Shown here piece by piece: positions 15,412 through 23,517 of a DNA stretch of 40,725 bases. Location: positions 1 through 40,725 of the forward strand of contig JBOHCT010000010.1 of NCBI GenBank assembly GCA_050699055.1. The letters run 5' to 3'. The notes under the pieces were generated by a model that was not told the DNA's origin, made no database searches, and saw nothing but the letters and a program-made list of their open reading frames with translations. The DNA comes from JBOHCT01 sp050699055. GTDB lineage: Bacteria > Actinomycetota > Actinomycetes > Streptosporangiales > JBOHCT01. The stretch's first letter is position 1; each line of letters begins with the position of its first letter. The position numbers and the translations under genes are program-made.

Positions 15412-15810
15412 TCAACCGGGGCGCACCTCGACGAAGCCAGCGGCAGCGAAGTCTCCGTCGAAAGCCAAGGCCTCCCGGATACGGCGCCGCCGCATCAGCG
15501 CGAAGCTGGTCGCGTCCACGAACGAGTACTCACGGTCAGCGTGGCCGCGCAGCCAGCGCCAGGCGTCCGCCTCCAGGTCTTCGTCAACATGCGTGACCTC
15601 GACGTTGGGGAGCTGGGCGAGCCGGTCCAGGAACCCCACGGCGGCGTGATGTCCGGCTCGTCGCCGTAGCAACGTCCAGGTCTCGCCGACAACATGGTTC
15701 GAAGTGATCACCTTTGATCGCTGGTCGCGAGCCAACGCCGCCGCGTCGGTGTGATGCCGGTCGCGTCGTTCCTGTACCGCATACCAGAAGCTCGTGTCGG
15801 CGAACCTCAT
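15412..15810 (-). CDS. vapC-like: PIN-domain toxin, VapC-like
   Basis: A 132-residue PIN-domain ribonuclease. The acidic residues of the active site are visible: MRFADTSFWYAV (Asp5), NHVVGETWTLL (Glu about 43), YSFVDATSFALM (Asp about 98), and a late Asp in AFDGDFAAAGF. VapC toxins cleave tRNA or rRNA and are held inactive by their antitoxin. The ATG overlaps the antitoxin stop by ATGA, so the two are translationally coupled in the usual antitoxin-first order. The site specificity of cleavage cannot be told from sequence. Confidence 0.85.
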   Translation of the reverse strand: MRFADTSFWYAVQERRDRHHTDAAALARDQRSKVITSNHVVGETWTLLRRRAGHHAAVGFLDRLAQLPNVEVTHVDEDLEADAWRWLRGHADREYSFVDATSFALMRRRRIREALAFDGDFAAAGFVEVRPG

Positions 15811-16034
15811 CGGCGGGGACCATACACCGCCGCATCGATGTCATCGACTGGCTCGTCGTCGCGCCAACCGATCATCGAGTCCCACGGGTCAGCCTCGGCG
15901 GCAGCTCCGCCGGACCCCACCGTCGCGGACAGGCACTCGCGAATAAGTTCAGCCTTCGACACGCCGCGGCGCGATGCCTCCCTGGCCGCGGCCTCGTCCA
16001 GGTGCTCATCCAAATGAATCTGCACGCGCCGCAT
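15807..16034 (-). CDS. Ribbon-helix-helix antitoxin of the VapC-like toxin
   Basis: A 75-residue protein. MRRVQIHLDEHLDEAAAREA, followed by SRRGVSKAELIRECL, is a ribbon-helix-helix (CopG/MetJ-type) DNA-binding domain. The C-terminal part is acidic (DPWDSMIGWRDDEPVDDIDA) and would wrap around the toxin. Together with VapC it should bind and repress its own promoter. ATG 16034 is favoured over the upstream ATG 16067 because the conserved domain begins there. No Shine-Dalgarno is seen, and a TATGAT box ends six bases upstream, so the mRNA may be leaderless. Confidence 0.8.
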   Translation of the reverse strand: MRRVQIHLDEHLDEAAAREASRRGVSKAELIRECLSATVGSGGAAAEADPWDSMIGWRDDEPVDDIDAAVYGPRR

Positions 16035-16040
16035 GGCCCA

Positions 16041-16046
16041 ATCATA
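16041..16046 (-). promoter_or_regulatory. Candidate -10 box of the toxin-antitoxin operon
   Basis: TATGAT on the minus strand lies six to seven bases before the antitoxin ATG, which would put the transcript start at or next to the start codon. No convincing -35 hexamer is seen. Confidence 0.3.
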
Positions 16047-16107
16047 CACACGCTTGACGACGGACATACGCCACAAGCGACTGCCGATGAGCCGGCGCCA
16101 CGTGGGA

Positions 16108-17262
16108 TCACGCTCGGCCCGCGGCCTCGAGGAGGTCGTGGCGGGCGGTACGCAGGGCGACGGCCAACGCGCCCTCCAGCGAGGCGCGCTCGCCGAGCGA
16201 ACTGATCTCCACACGCGGCGGGAACGGCGCGATCGCGCTCGCGGTGTCGCGGACGATCGGCAGCAGCATGGGATTGTGTCCTACTCCGCCGCCGAGCACG
16301 ACGAGCGCGGGGTCGAACACGAGGCACGCGGACGCCACGGTGAGGCCGATCAGCTTGCCCTCGTCCTCGACCAGCTCGCACGCGGCCGGGTTCCCCGCCG
16401 CGGCCTGCGCGAATAGTTCTTCGACGCTGTCGGGCCGCGTTCCTGGCCAGTCCCGTCCCCGTACCTCGGCCAGCATGCGGTATCCGCCGGCCTCCGCTTC
16501 GAGCTGCGCACGACCGTGGCGCCGCTGCGCCGGCCCGAGCGTGAGGGGGAGGTGGGCTACCTCTCCGGCGGCGCCGTTGGCACCACGCACGAGCTTGCCG
16601 TTGTAGACGAGGCCCATGCCGATGCCGGCCCCGACGGAGATGAAGGCGAACGTGGGGACATCGCGCCCGAGCCCGGCCTGCTGCTCGCCGAGCGCGGCGA
16701 GGTTGACGTTGTTCTCGAGCGTAATCGGCGCACCCAGAGCGTCGCGCAGCGGCTCGAGCAGCTCGAACTCGTCGTCCTCGCCGATGTTGTACGCCTGGCT
16801 CACGCGATGGCTACGGGAGTGGACGACGCCGGGGATCGACACGCAGGCCCGGCGGAGCGGACCCGCCGCGTGACCCACCGCCGCCCGCGCGTCGGCCATC
16901 ATGACGGCGGCCTGGTGCGTGACGGCGGAGGCGCCGCCCGACCGTGTCGCCTGCCGCCGCTCGTAGAGCCGCTCGCCCGCGAGGTCGGCCACGGCGACGC
17001 GAAGGTTCTCGCCGCCGATGTCGACGCCGACGACGAAGCCTGCTCCGCGCTCGATGGAGTAGTACGTCGCCACCCTGCCGGGTCGCCCGCGGCGTCGACC
17101 GGCCTCGCCGACGAGGCCCACGGCCACCAGCCGGCGGATGGCCTCGGAGACCGTCGGCTTCGAGAGCCCGGTGTGGTCGGCCAGCTCGGGGCGGGTGACC
17201 GCACCCTGCTCGAAGAGGGCGTGCAGGACCGCGCGCTCGCTCACCTCACGTCCTCTCGCCAC
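16108..17262 (-). CDS. ROK family transcriptional repressor
   Basis: A 384-residue protein. A winged helix-turn-helix occupies about residues 5-65 (RPELADHTGLSKPTVSEAIR). The ROK actin-like domain follows (VVGVDIGGENLRVAV, VSIPGVVHS, FISVGAGIGMGLVYNGKLVR, ANGAAGEVAH, LVVLGGGVGHN). The kinase position usually reading E-N-D-x-N is ENNVN, and the zinc motif C-x-C-G-x-x-G-C has lost its cysteines (GPAQRRHGRAQLEAEA). It is therefore a sugar-sensing regulator rather than a sugar kinase. GTG 17262 is preceded by GGAGGGGAAC and is preferred to ATG 17310, which has no ribosome site. It diverges from the sugar ABC operon, which it most likely represses. Confidence 0.85.
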   Translation of the reverse strand: MARGREVSERAVLHALFEQGAVTRPELADHTGLSKPTVSEAIRRLVAVGLVGEAGRRRGRPGRVATYYSIERGAGFVVGVDIGGENLRVAVADLAGERLYERRQATRSGGASAVTHQAAVMMADARAAVGHAAGPLRRACVSIPGVVHSRSHRVSQAYNIGEDDEFELLEPLRDALGAPITLENNVNLAALGEQQAGLGRDVPTFAFISVGAGIGMGLVYNGKLVRGANGAAGEVAHLPLTLGPAQRRHGRAQLEAEAGGYRMLAEVRGRDWPGTRPDSVEELFAQAAAGNPAACELVEDEGKLIGLTVASACLVFDPALVVLGGGVGHNPMLLPIVRDTASAIAPFPPRVEISSLGERASLEGALAVALRTARHDLLEAAGRA

Positions 17263-17334
17263 CGTTCCCCTCCGACTGTCTCCGGTTGGTCGTGCACCTT
17301 GACGGTCCATGCGGCAAGGTGTAAATATTTCTTC

Positions 17335-17353
17335 GTTAAGCAATCTTACTAAC
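17335..17353. promoter_or_regulatory. Candidate ROK operator in the divergent promoter region
   Basis: GTTAAG-CAATCT-TACTAAC is an A/T-rich imperfect inverted repeat (GTTA...TAAC arms) in otherwise G/C-rich DNA, between the ROK gene and the sugar-binding protein gene. ROK repressors such as XylR bind sites with TTAGT/ACTAA-type arms. It lies 19 bp before the lipoprotein ATG, where a bound repressor would block the operon. Confidence 0.4.
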
Positions 17354-17371
17354 AAACCTCCCGGGGTCGTC

Positions 17372-18673
17372 ATGACGGATCAGCGTGCGACATACACAAG
17401 GAGGGGCTTCATCGGCTTCTCGATGGCGGCCGGCGCGGGGACGGCCCTCGCCGGCTGCGGCGGCGGTGCGGGCGGCGGTTCCGGGTCCGCTGCCTCGGGC
17501 AGCGTCAGCGCGCTCTTCATGAAGCAGGCTGGTTACAGCGCGAGCGACGTGAGGGGCATGACCGACGACTTCGAGAAGGCCAAGTCCAAGATCAACGTCA
17601 AGCCCACCTTCGTGGCCTACGAGGCGCTGCACGACAAGATCGTCGCCGCGGCACCCGCCGGGACGTACGACGTCGTGCTCATCGATGTCATCTGGCCGGC
17701 GGAGTTCGGTGCCAAGCACCTCGTGGAGGACGTGACGAAGAGGTTCCCGGCGTCCTGGAACCACGAGATCCTCGGCGGCGCGCTCAAGACCGCGAGGTAC
17801 AAGAGCCGCTACTACGGCGTGCCGTGGATCCTCGACACGAAGTACTTCTTCTACAACACCGCGATGCTGAAGAAGGCCGGGGCGAGCGAGAAGCAGCTCG
17901 GGACGTGGGACGGTGTCCTCGAGGCGGCCCGCGCCGTCAAGAGGAAGGGGATCACCAAGTACCCACTGATCTGGAGCTGGTCCCAGGCCGAGGCGCTCAT
18001 CTGTGACTACACCCAGCTGCTCGGCGCCTTCGGCGGAAGCTTCTTCGACGGCGCGGGCAAACCGGCCTTCAACACCGGCGGCGGGCGGAAGGCTCTCGAG
18101 TTCATGGTGAGCACGCTGCACGAGGGATTGTCGAACCCGAACTCCGTCGAGTCGCTCGAGGACGACGTGCTGAAGACGTTCTCGCAGGGGTCGGCTGCCT
18201 TCAACCTGAACTGGACCTTCCAGTGGGCCGGGGCGAACGACCCGAAGCAGAGTCACGTCGACGGCGACGTCGGGGTTCTCACCACGCCGCGCGGCCCAGG
18301 CGGCGACAACCCCGGCTGCAACGGCAGCATGGCGCTGTCGATCTCCTCGGGCAGTCAGAACAAGGACGCCGCCTGGAGCTACATCAAGTCGCTCACCAGC
18401 AAGAAGGAGCAGGACACCTACGCCAAGCACTCGCTGCCGATCTGGAAGTCGTCCTACGACTCGCCGGAGGTCGAGAAGACCTCGCCGGAGATGGTGAAGG
18501 TCGCGAAGAAGCAGCTCAACAACATGATCCTGCGTCCCCAGGTGCCCGCTTACAACGAGTTTTCGAAGGAGCTGCAGGTCGAGCTGCAAAACGCGCTGCT
18601 CGGCCGGAAGTCCCCGGGCAAGGCGCTCGACGACGCCGCGGCCAAGGGCAAGGAGATCCTGAGCGGGTCGTGA
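17372..18673 (+). CDS. Sugar ABC transporter solute-binding lipoprotein
   Basis: A 433-residue family 1 extracellular solute-binding protein. The N-terminus TRRGFIGFSMAAGAG, followed by LAGC, is a twin-arginine-like signal with a lipobox, so the protein should be anchored outside the membrane by Cys. The mature part has the binding-protein pattern: YDVVLIDVIWPAEFGAKHL, YYGVPWILDTKYFFYN, FSQGSAAFNLNWTFQWAG. It delivers a sugar or oligosaccharide to the two permeases encoded next. The ligand cannot be predicted. It is the first gene of a coupled operon: its TGA overlaps the next start. A weak ribosome site precedes ATG 17372. Confidence 0.9.
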   Translation: MTDQRATYTRRGFIGFSMAAGAGTALAGCGGGAGGGSGSAASGSVSALFMKQAGYSASDVRGMTDDFEKAKSKINVKPTFVAYEALHDKIVAAAPAGTYDVVLIDVIWPAEFGAKHLVEDVTKRFPASWNHEILGGALKTARYKSRYYGVPWILDTKYFFYNTAMLKKAGASEKQLGTWDGVLEAARAVKRKGITKYPLIWSWSQAEALICDYTQLLGAFGGSFFDGAGKPAFNTGGGRKALEFMVSTLHEGLSNPNSVESLEDDVLKTFSQGSAAFNLNWTFQWAGANDPKQSHVDGDVGVLTTPRGPGGDNPGCNGSMALSISSGSQNKDAAWSYIKSLTSKKEQDTYAKHSLPIWKSSYDSPEVEKTSPEMVKVAKKQLNNMILRPQVPAYNEFSKELQVELQNALLGRKSPGKALDDAAAKGKEILSGS

Positions 18674-19614
18674 TGACGCTCGACGCCGCCCGGGTGCGCG
18701 GCGCCGTACGCCCGCGGAGAGGACAGAGCGTCCGGGGTCAGACCCGGCTGGCCGTGCTGCTCCTGCTGCCCGCCGTTGTCGTCGTGTTCGGGATCGTCGT
18801 CTACCCGGCCGTACGGACCCTCTACACGTCGTTTTTCGCCGTCGACAGCCCGTTCCCCGGCGCGTACCCGTTCGTTGGCGTACACAACTACGTCGACATC
18901 CTGACCACGCGAGAGTTCTGGGCGACGGTGGGGCGCACCACGTACTTCACGATCGTGTCGACCGCGCTGGAGCTGCTGCTCGGGCTCGGCGTCGCGCTGC
19001 TGCTGAACGCCCCACTCAAGGCACGCTGGCTCTTCCGCGCGATCGTCGTCCTGCCGTGGGCGCTGCCGACGATCGTGAACGGGATGATGTGGCGCTGGAT
19101 CCTCAACGCCCAGTACGGTGCGCTCAACGCCTTGCTGACCCAGCTGCACCTGATCGATCACTACCGGTCGTGGCTGGGCTCGCCGTTCCTCGCGCTGAAC
19201 ATGGTCATCCTGGCGGACGTGTGGAAGAACACCTCGCTCATCGCGTTCTTCCTGCTGGCCGGGCTGCAGACAATCCCGCGTGACCTTCACGAGGCGGCGC
19301 GGGTCGACGGGGCCGGCGTGTTCCGTGCGTTCCTGCGCGTCACGCTGCCGCTGCTCACCCCGACGATCGCGGTCGTGCTCGTGCTCCGCACGATCGAGGC
19401 GTTCAAGGTATTCGACATCATCTACATCATGACCCGCGGCGGGCCGGCGAACGGAACGCAGACGATCGCCTTCTACACCTACCTCCAGGCGTTCTCCGAC
19501 CTTCGCTTCGGGTACGGGTCGGCGCTCGCGTACCTCATCGTGCTGGCGATCCTGATCCTCGCGTTGGTCTATCTCAGGCTGCTGCGGCAGGGCCAGATGG
19601 GGCCCGCGACATGA
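18673..19614 (+). CDS. Sugar ABC transporter permease (MalF-type)
   Basis: A 313-residue protein with six membrane segments (first LAVLLLLPAVVVVFGIVVYP). The cytosolic EAA loop reads DLHEAARVDGAGVFRAFLRV, with the normal spacing for contact with an ATPase. The family is binding-protein-dependent transport inner membrane component, MalF/UgpA type. Start ATG 18673 overlaps the TGA of the binding-protein gene (TGATG). A GTG one codon earlier is possible. Its stop overlaps the next permease start. It forms the pore with that permease. Confidence 0.9.
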   Translation: MTLDAARVRGAVRPRRGQSVRGQTRLAVLLLLPAVVVVFGIVVYPAVRTLYTSFFAVDSPFPGAYPFVGVHNYVDILTTREFWATVGRTTYFTIVSTALELLLGLGVALLLNAPLKARWLFRAIVVLPWALPTIVNGMMWRWILNAQYGALNALLTQLHLIDHYRSWLGSPFLALNMVILADVWKNTSLIAFFLLAGLQTIPRDLHEAARVDGAGVFRAFLRVTLPLLTPTIAVVLVLRTIEAFKVFDIIYIMTRGGPANGTQTIAFYTYLQAFSDLRFGYGSALAYLIVLAILILALVYLRLLRQGQMGPAT

Positions 19615-20459
19615 GGCCGAGCCGGCGCTACATCGTGTTCGTCCACGTGATGGCGACGATCGTCGCCGTGGTCGTGCTCGCGCCGTTCGCCTGGTTGGTG
19701 ATCTCCAGCGTCGCCTCGCAAGGCGACCTGCTGGCCCGTCCTCTCCAGTGGATTCCCGCGCACCCCTCCCTCAGGCGATACGGCGACATCTTCCTCGGCT
19801 CCGGGACGAGCGCCGCGGGCGCCTTCCGTACCGCCCTGCTGAACAGCGTCACCGTCGCGGTAGTGACCGTCGCGATCGCGCTCACGGTGGGGACACTCGG
19901 CGCGTACGCCTACGCGCGGCTGCGCTTCCCGTTTCGCCGGACGACACTCATCGTCTTCCTGACGACCTACATGGTGCCGCCGATCGCGCTCGTGATCCCG
20001 ATGTACCTGATCATGGCGCGCCTGCACCTGCTCGACACCAAGGCCGCGCTGATCGTCGTGTACTGCTCGTTCATCACGCCGTTCGTCCTGTGGATCATGA
20101 GCAACTTCTTCTCCACCCTGCCGCCCGACCTCGAGGACGCCGCACGGGTCGACGGCTGCACCCGGCTCGGCGCGATGCTGCGGGTGATGCTCCCGCTCGC
20201 CAAGCCGGGGCTGCTCGCCACACTGCTGTTCGGGTTCCTGCTGTGCTGGGACGAGTTCCTGTACGCGCTGATCTTCACCTCCAGCCTGCGGTCCAAGACC
20301 ATCACCGTGGCGATCGCGGAGTTCAGCGGGCGACACTCCGTGGACTTCGGGCTCGTCGCGGCCGGCGGCATCCTCGCGGCGCTGCCCCCCGTGATCATCG
20401 CCGTGCTGTTCCAGCGATACCTGCTCGGCGGCTTGGCCGCCGGAGCGGTGAAGGGGTGA
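19611..20459 (+). CDS. Sugar ABC transporter permease (MalG-type)
   Basis: A 282-residue protein with six membrane segments. The EAA loop is DLEDAARVDGCTRLGAMLRV, and the C-terminus ends with the usual FQRYLLGGLAAGAVKG of MalG-type permeases (R-Y-L-x-x-G-L-x-x-G-A-V-K-G). It partners the preceding permease. ATGA overlap joins the two genes. No ATP-binding subunit gene is present in the operon. In actinomycetes such carbohydrate transporters commonly share one MsiK-type ATPase encoded elsewhere. Confidence 0.9.
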   Translation: MRPSRRYIVFVHVMATIVAVVVLAPFAWLVISSVASQGDLLARPLQWIPAHPSLRRYGDIFLGSGTSAAGAFRTALLNSVTVAVVTVAIALTVGTLGAYAYARLRFPFRRTTLIVFLTTYMVPPIALVIPMYLIMARLHLLDTKAALIVVYCSFITPFVLWIMSNFFSTLPPDLEDAARVDGCTRLGAMLRVMLPLAKPGLLATLLFGFLLCWDEFLYALIFTSSLRSKTITVAIAEFSGRHSVDFGLVAAGGILAALPPVIIAVLFQRYLLGGLAAGAVKG

Positions 20460-21376
20460 GTGGGGCGCGCGTGCGTGCGATCACGGTGGTCGGCAACATC
20501 CAGGCGGACGTCGTCGTGCGGCCGGGCGACGTGCTGCCGCCGCCCGGTGGCGACCTGCGGGTCGACGACATCGCGGTCCGCGCGGCCGGCGCCGCCGCCA
20601 ACACCGCGCTCACGCTGCGGTCGCTGGGCGCGCCAGTACGCATGGTCGGCACGCTGGGCGACGACGACCTGGGTACCCACCTTCGGGCTGAGCTGGCGTC
20701 GCACGGCCTCGACGGTCAGGTGCTCGTACAGCCGGGTACCCGTACCGGCACGAGCGTCTGCTTCGAGGCACCCGACCGGGACCGCGCCTTCTTGACCTTC
20801 CTCGGCGGCCTGGAGGCGTTCACCGAGGACGTCGTACCGGACGACGCGCTGGCCGCCGATCTCGTCCTCCTCTGCGGGTACTTCTGCCTGCCCGCGCTGC
20901 GGGGCGAGCCCACCCGGCGGCTGCTGGAACGGGTGCACCACGCGGGTGGGACGACCCTGTTCGACTGCGGCTGGGACGTCGCGGACTGGCCGGCCTCGAC
21001 CCTCCGCGAACTAGACGTCGTACTCCCGCTCGTCGATGTCTTCCTGCCCAACGCCGACGAGGTATGTGGGCTCTCGGGCGTACGCGACCCCCAGCGGGCG
21101 TCCGAGATGCTCCGTGACCGTTCTGGCGGCTGGGTCGTCACCAAGCTCGGCGCCGACGGGTGCGTCGCGGCTGGACCGGGCGCAGAGACGCTGGCGGTCC
21201 GCGCCCCACGGGTCGAGGTGTCGGATACGACCGGAGCCGGGGACGCGTTCAACGCGGGTGTGCTGCTGGGGTTGGCGGTCGGCCTCGGATGGGAGGGGGC
21301 GCTGCGGACCGCCGTGCGCGTGGCGAGCGAGGTCGTGTCGCGGCCGTCCCATGCCCGTTTTCCCGCGCGCGGCTGA
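20456..21376 (+). CDS. PfkB family carbohydrate kinase
   Basis: A 306-residue protein with the ribokinase fold: ITVVGNIQADVVVRPGD at the N-terminus, RAAGAAANTALTLRSLGAPV (sugar-binding G-G/A-N region), and the signature DTTGAGDAFNAGVLLGLA with catalytic Asp and anion hole. It presumably phosphorylates the sugar imported by the transporter, or its breakdown product. GTG 20456 overlaps the permease stop. GTG 20471 is the alternative, with GAGTGGGG as its ribosome site. Last gene of the sugar operon. Confidence 0.85.
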   Translation: MSGARVRAITVVGNIQADVVVRPGDVLPPPGGDLRVDDIAVRAAGAAANTALTLRSLGAPVRMVGTLGDDDLGTHLRAELASHGLDGQVLVQPGTRTGTSVCFEAPDRDRAFLTFLGGLEAFTEDVVPDDALAADLVLLCGYFCLPALRGEPTRRLLERVHHAGGTTLFDCGWDVADWPASTLRELDVVLPLVDVFLPNADEVCGLSGVRDPQRASEMLRDRSGGWVVTKLGADGCVAAGPGAETLAVRAPRVEVSDTTGAGDAFNAGVLLGLAVGLGWEGALRTAVRVASEVVSRPSHARFPARG

Positions 21377-21429
21377 GGCGTACGCGGACATCGGGCTCTC
21401 GTGTGTCTTCGGGAGCGGCCGTGGGATAA

Positions 21430-21449
21430 CCTACTCATCGGTAACATCA
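21430..21449. promoter_or_regulatory. Candidate TetR-type operator upstream of etfBA
   Basis: CCTACTCATCGGTAACATC contains an imperfect palindrome TACT-CATC-GGTA. Related TTACY...RGTAA-type sites precede fatty-acid and electron-transfer genes of actinobacteria in my recollection. It lies about 175 bp before the etfB start, and the rest of 21377-21621 shows no gene. Only one site is seen. Confidence 0.25.
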
Positions 21450-21606
21450 GGTGCGCTCCCGGACAGCGGGAGGCGCTATCCCAGCGGCTAGGGTATGCCG
21501 AGTGAAGCCCGCCGGGCCGGCGCTCGGGCGGAAGGCGGGCCGAGGAGCATGTTCTCGATCACATCGCGCCCTTTCGGCTGGGTCGGTGTGGCGAAGCGCG
21601 TTGGGA

Positions 21607-21621
21607 GGTCGGTCGCCGACC
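21607..21621 (+). promoter_or_regulatory. Hairpin between Shine-Dalgarno and start codon of etfB
   Basis: GGTCGG-TCG-CCGACC is a perfect 6-bp stem with a 3-base loop lying between GGGAGG (21603-21608) and the ATG at 21622. Without it the ribosome-site spacing would be too long (about 13 bases). Folding could bring the two together or hide the last bases of the ribosome site. Confidence 0.4.
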
Positions 21622-22404
21622 ATGGACATCGTGGTGTGTGTGAAGCAGGTTCCGGATACGTGGGCCGAGCGGAAGCTGACCGAGGAGGACAAGACCCTTG
21701 ACCGGGCGGGTGTCGAGGGTGTGATCAACGAGTTGGATGAGTATGCGGTCGAGGAGGCGCTGCGGCTGAAGGAGGCCGGTGAGGGCAGTGCGGTGACTGT
21801 GCTCACGATGGGTCCGGAGCGGGCGTCGGAGTCGATCCGTAAGGCCTTGTCGATGGGAGCGGACAAGGCCGTGCATCTGGTCGATGAGGCGTTGCACGGG
21901 TCGGATGTGGCGCAGACGGCGTACGCGATGGGCCGGGTACTGCGTAGGGCGGGGTTCGACCTGGTGGTGTTGGGGTCGGAGTCGACGGACGCGCGGACGG
22001 CGGTGCTGGCGGCGATGCTGGCCGAGGAGCTGGGTGTGGCGCAGTTGAGCCTGGCGAACAAGGTCGAGGTCGACGGCGACACGGTGCGGGTACAGCGGGT
22101 GACCGACTACGGGTACGACCGGGTGGAGGCTGCCATGCCGGCGGTGATCTCGGTGGTGGAGAAGATCAACGAGCCGCGGTACCCGTCGTTCAAGGGGATC
22201 ATGGCGGCGAAGAAGAAGCCGGTGGAGACGTTGGGTGTGGCGGACGCCGAGATCGATCCGGGACGTGTGGGGTTGGCGGCGGCGGCCACGGAGGTGGTCG
22301 ACTTCGCGGCGCGGCCGCCGCGGGAGAAGGGCACGGTCGTCCCCGATGACGGTGACGGCGGGGTGAAGCTCGCTGATTTTCTGGCCGGGCAGAAGTTCAT
22401 CTAG
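21622..22404 (+). CDS. etfB: Electron transfer flavoprotein beta subunit
   Basis: A 260-residue protein: MDIVVCVKQVPDTWAERKLT at the N-terminus, NELDEYAVEEALRLKEAG, a nucleotide-binding G-S-E-S-T-D (LGSESTDARTAVLAAML), and the ETF-beta signature region VQRVTDYGYDRVEAAMPAVI. With EtfA it forms the soluble heterodimer that passes electrons from acyl-CoA and other dehydrogenases to the quinone pool through ETF dehydrogenase. ATG 21622 gives the usual N-terminus. EtfA follows after 17 bp, so they are one operon. Confidence 0.95.
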   Translation: MDIVVCVKQVPDTWAERKLTEEDKTLDRAGVEGVINELDEYAVEEALRLKEAGEGSAVTVLTMGPERASESIRKALSMGADKAVHLVDEALHGSDVAQTAYAMGRVLRRAGFDLVVLGSESTDARTAVLAAMLAEELGVAQLSLANKVEVDGDTVRVQRVTDYGYDRVEAAMPAVISVVEKINEPRYPSFKGIMAAKKKPVETLGVADAEIDPGRVGLAAAATEVVDFAARPPREKGTVVPDDGDGGVKLADFLAGQKFI

Positions 22405-22421
22405 GAGAGGCGTCCACGCAG

Positions 22422-23381
22422 ATGGCTGAGGTGCTGGTGCTCGTCGACCACGAGGGCGGCGAGCCTAAGAAGGTGACGTTGGAGCTGTTGACGTTGGCGC
22501 GCCGGTTCGGTGACCCGGCCGCGGTGTTCGTCGGCTCCGGGACGTCGAAGGCCAAGGAGCGGCTGGCTGCCTACGGCGCGGCGAAGGTGTACGTCGCGGG
22601 TGAGGAGTCGCTGGACGACTACGTCGTGGCGCCCAAGACCGAGGTGCTGGCGACGGTGGTGGAGCAGGCGTCCCCCGAGGCGGTGCTGGTGGCCTCGACG
22701 GGTGAGGGCCGGGAGGTCGGCGCCAGGCTGGCGGTCCGTGTCGGCGGGGGGATCATCACCGACGCCGTCGAGGTCGGCGAGGGCCTGGTGGCGGAGCAGT
22801 CGGCGTTCGGCGGCTCGATGATCGTCCAATCGCGGGTCAGGGCCGGGCTGCCGGTGATCGCGGTGCGGCCGAACTCCGTGTCGGCCGAGCTCGCCGACGC
22901 CCCCGCCGCCGCGGCCGAGGAGCAGGTCACCGTCGAGCTGCCGCAGACCGCCACGCTGGCGCGGGTGGTGGAGCGGGTGGTCCAGGAGCACAGCGAGCGG
23001 CCGGAGCTGTCCGAGGCGGCGATCGTCGTGTCCGGTGGGCGTGGGGTCGGCGGGTCCGACAACTTCGCGCTGATCGAGTCCCTGGCCGACGCGGTCGGCG
23101 GGGCGGTCGGCGCCTCTCGGGCGGCGACCGACGCCGGCTGGTACCCGCACCAGTTTCAGGTCGGGCAGACGGGCAAGACCGTCTCCCCGCAGCTGTACAT
23201 GGCGATCGGGATCTCCGGCGCGATCCAGCACCGGGCCGGCATGCAGACCTCCAAGACCATCGCGGTCGTCAACAAAGACCCCGAGGCCCCGATCTTCGAG
23301 CTCGCCGACTTCGGCGTCGTCGGGGACCTGTTCAACGTCGTCCCCCAGCTCGTCGACGAGATCACCAAACGCAAGGCCTGA
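22422..23381 (+). CDS. etfA: Electron transfer flavoprotein alpha subunit
   Basis: A 319-residue protein. The FAD-binding C-terminal domain is complete: GQTGKTVSPQLYMAIGISGA, IQHRAGMQTSKTIAVVNKD, EAPIFELADFGVVGD, ending VVPQLVDEITKRK. It holds the flavin and contacts the dehydrogenase partners. AGGAGAGG precedes ATG 22422. The gene order etfB-etfA is the usual actinobacterial one. No dehydrogenase is in the immediate neighbourhood. Confidence 0.95.
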   Translation: MAEVLVLVDHEGGEPKKVTLELLTLARRFGDPAAVFVGSGTSKAKERLAAYGAAKVYVAGEESLDDYVVAPKTEVLATVVEQASPEAVLVASTGEGREVGARLAVRVGGGIITDAVEVGEGLVAEQSAFGGSMIVQSRVRAGLPVIAVRPNSVSAELADAPAAAAEEQVTVELPQTATLARVVERVVQEHSERPELSEAAIVVSGGRGVGGSDNFALIESLADAVGGAVGASRAATDAGWYPHQFQVGQTGKTVSPQLYMAIGISGAIQHRAGMQTSKTIAVVNKDPEAPIFELADFGVVGDLFNVVPQLVDEITKRKA

Positions 23382-23517
23382 GCACAGCGCCCCGTAACGC
23401 GACATAGGATCTCCTCGCAACGTAGGCGTCGGGGCAGAAGGGGTGAGCCGTCAGCGGCGCGTTCTCCGGGAAGGAGCGTCGCGATCGTCGCCGTCGCCCC
23501 GTCATGGGAGGTAGGCA

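Noticed and set aside
17336..18589. Minus-strand frame opposite the sugar-binding lipoprotein
   Set aside because: Shadow of the real gene, which has a signal peptide and lipobox.
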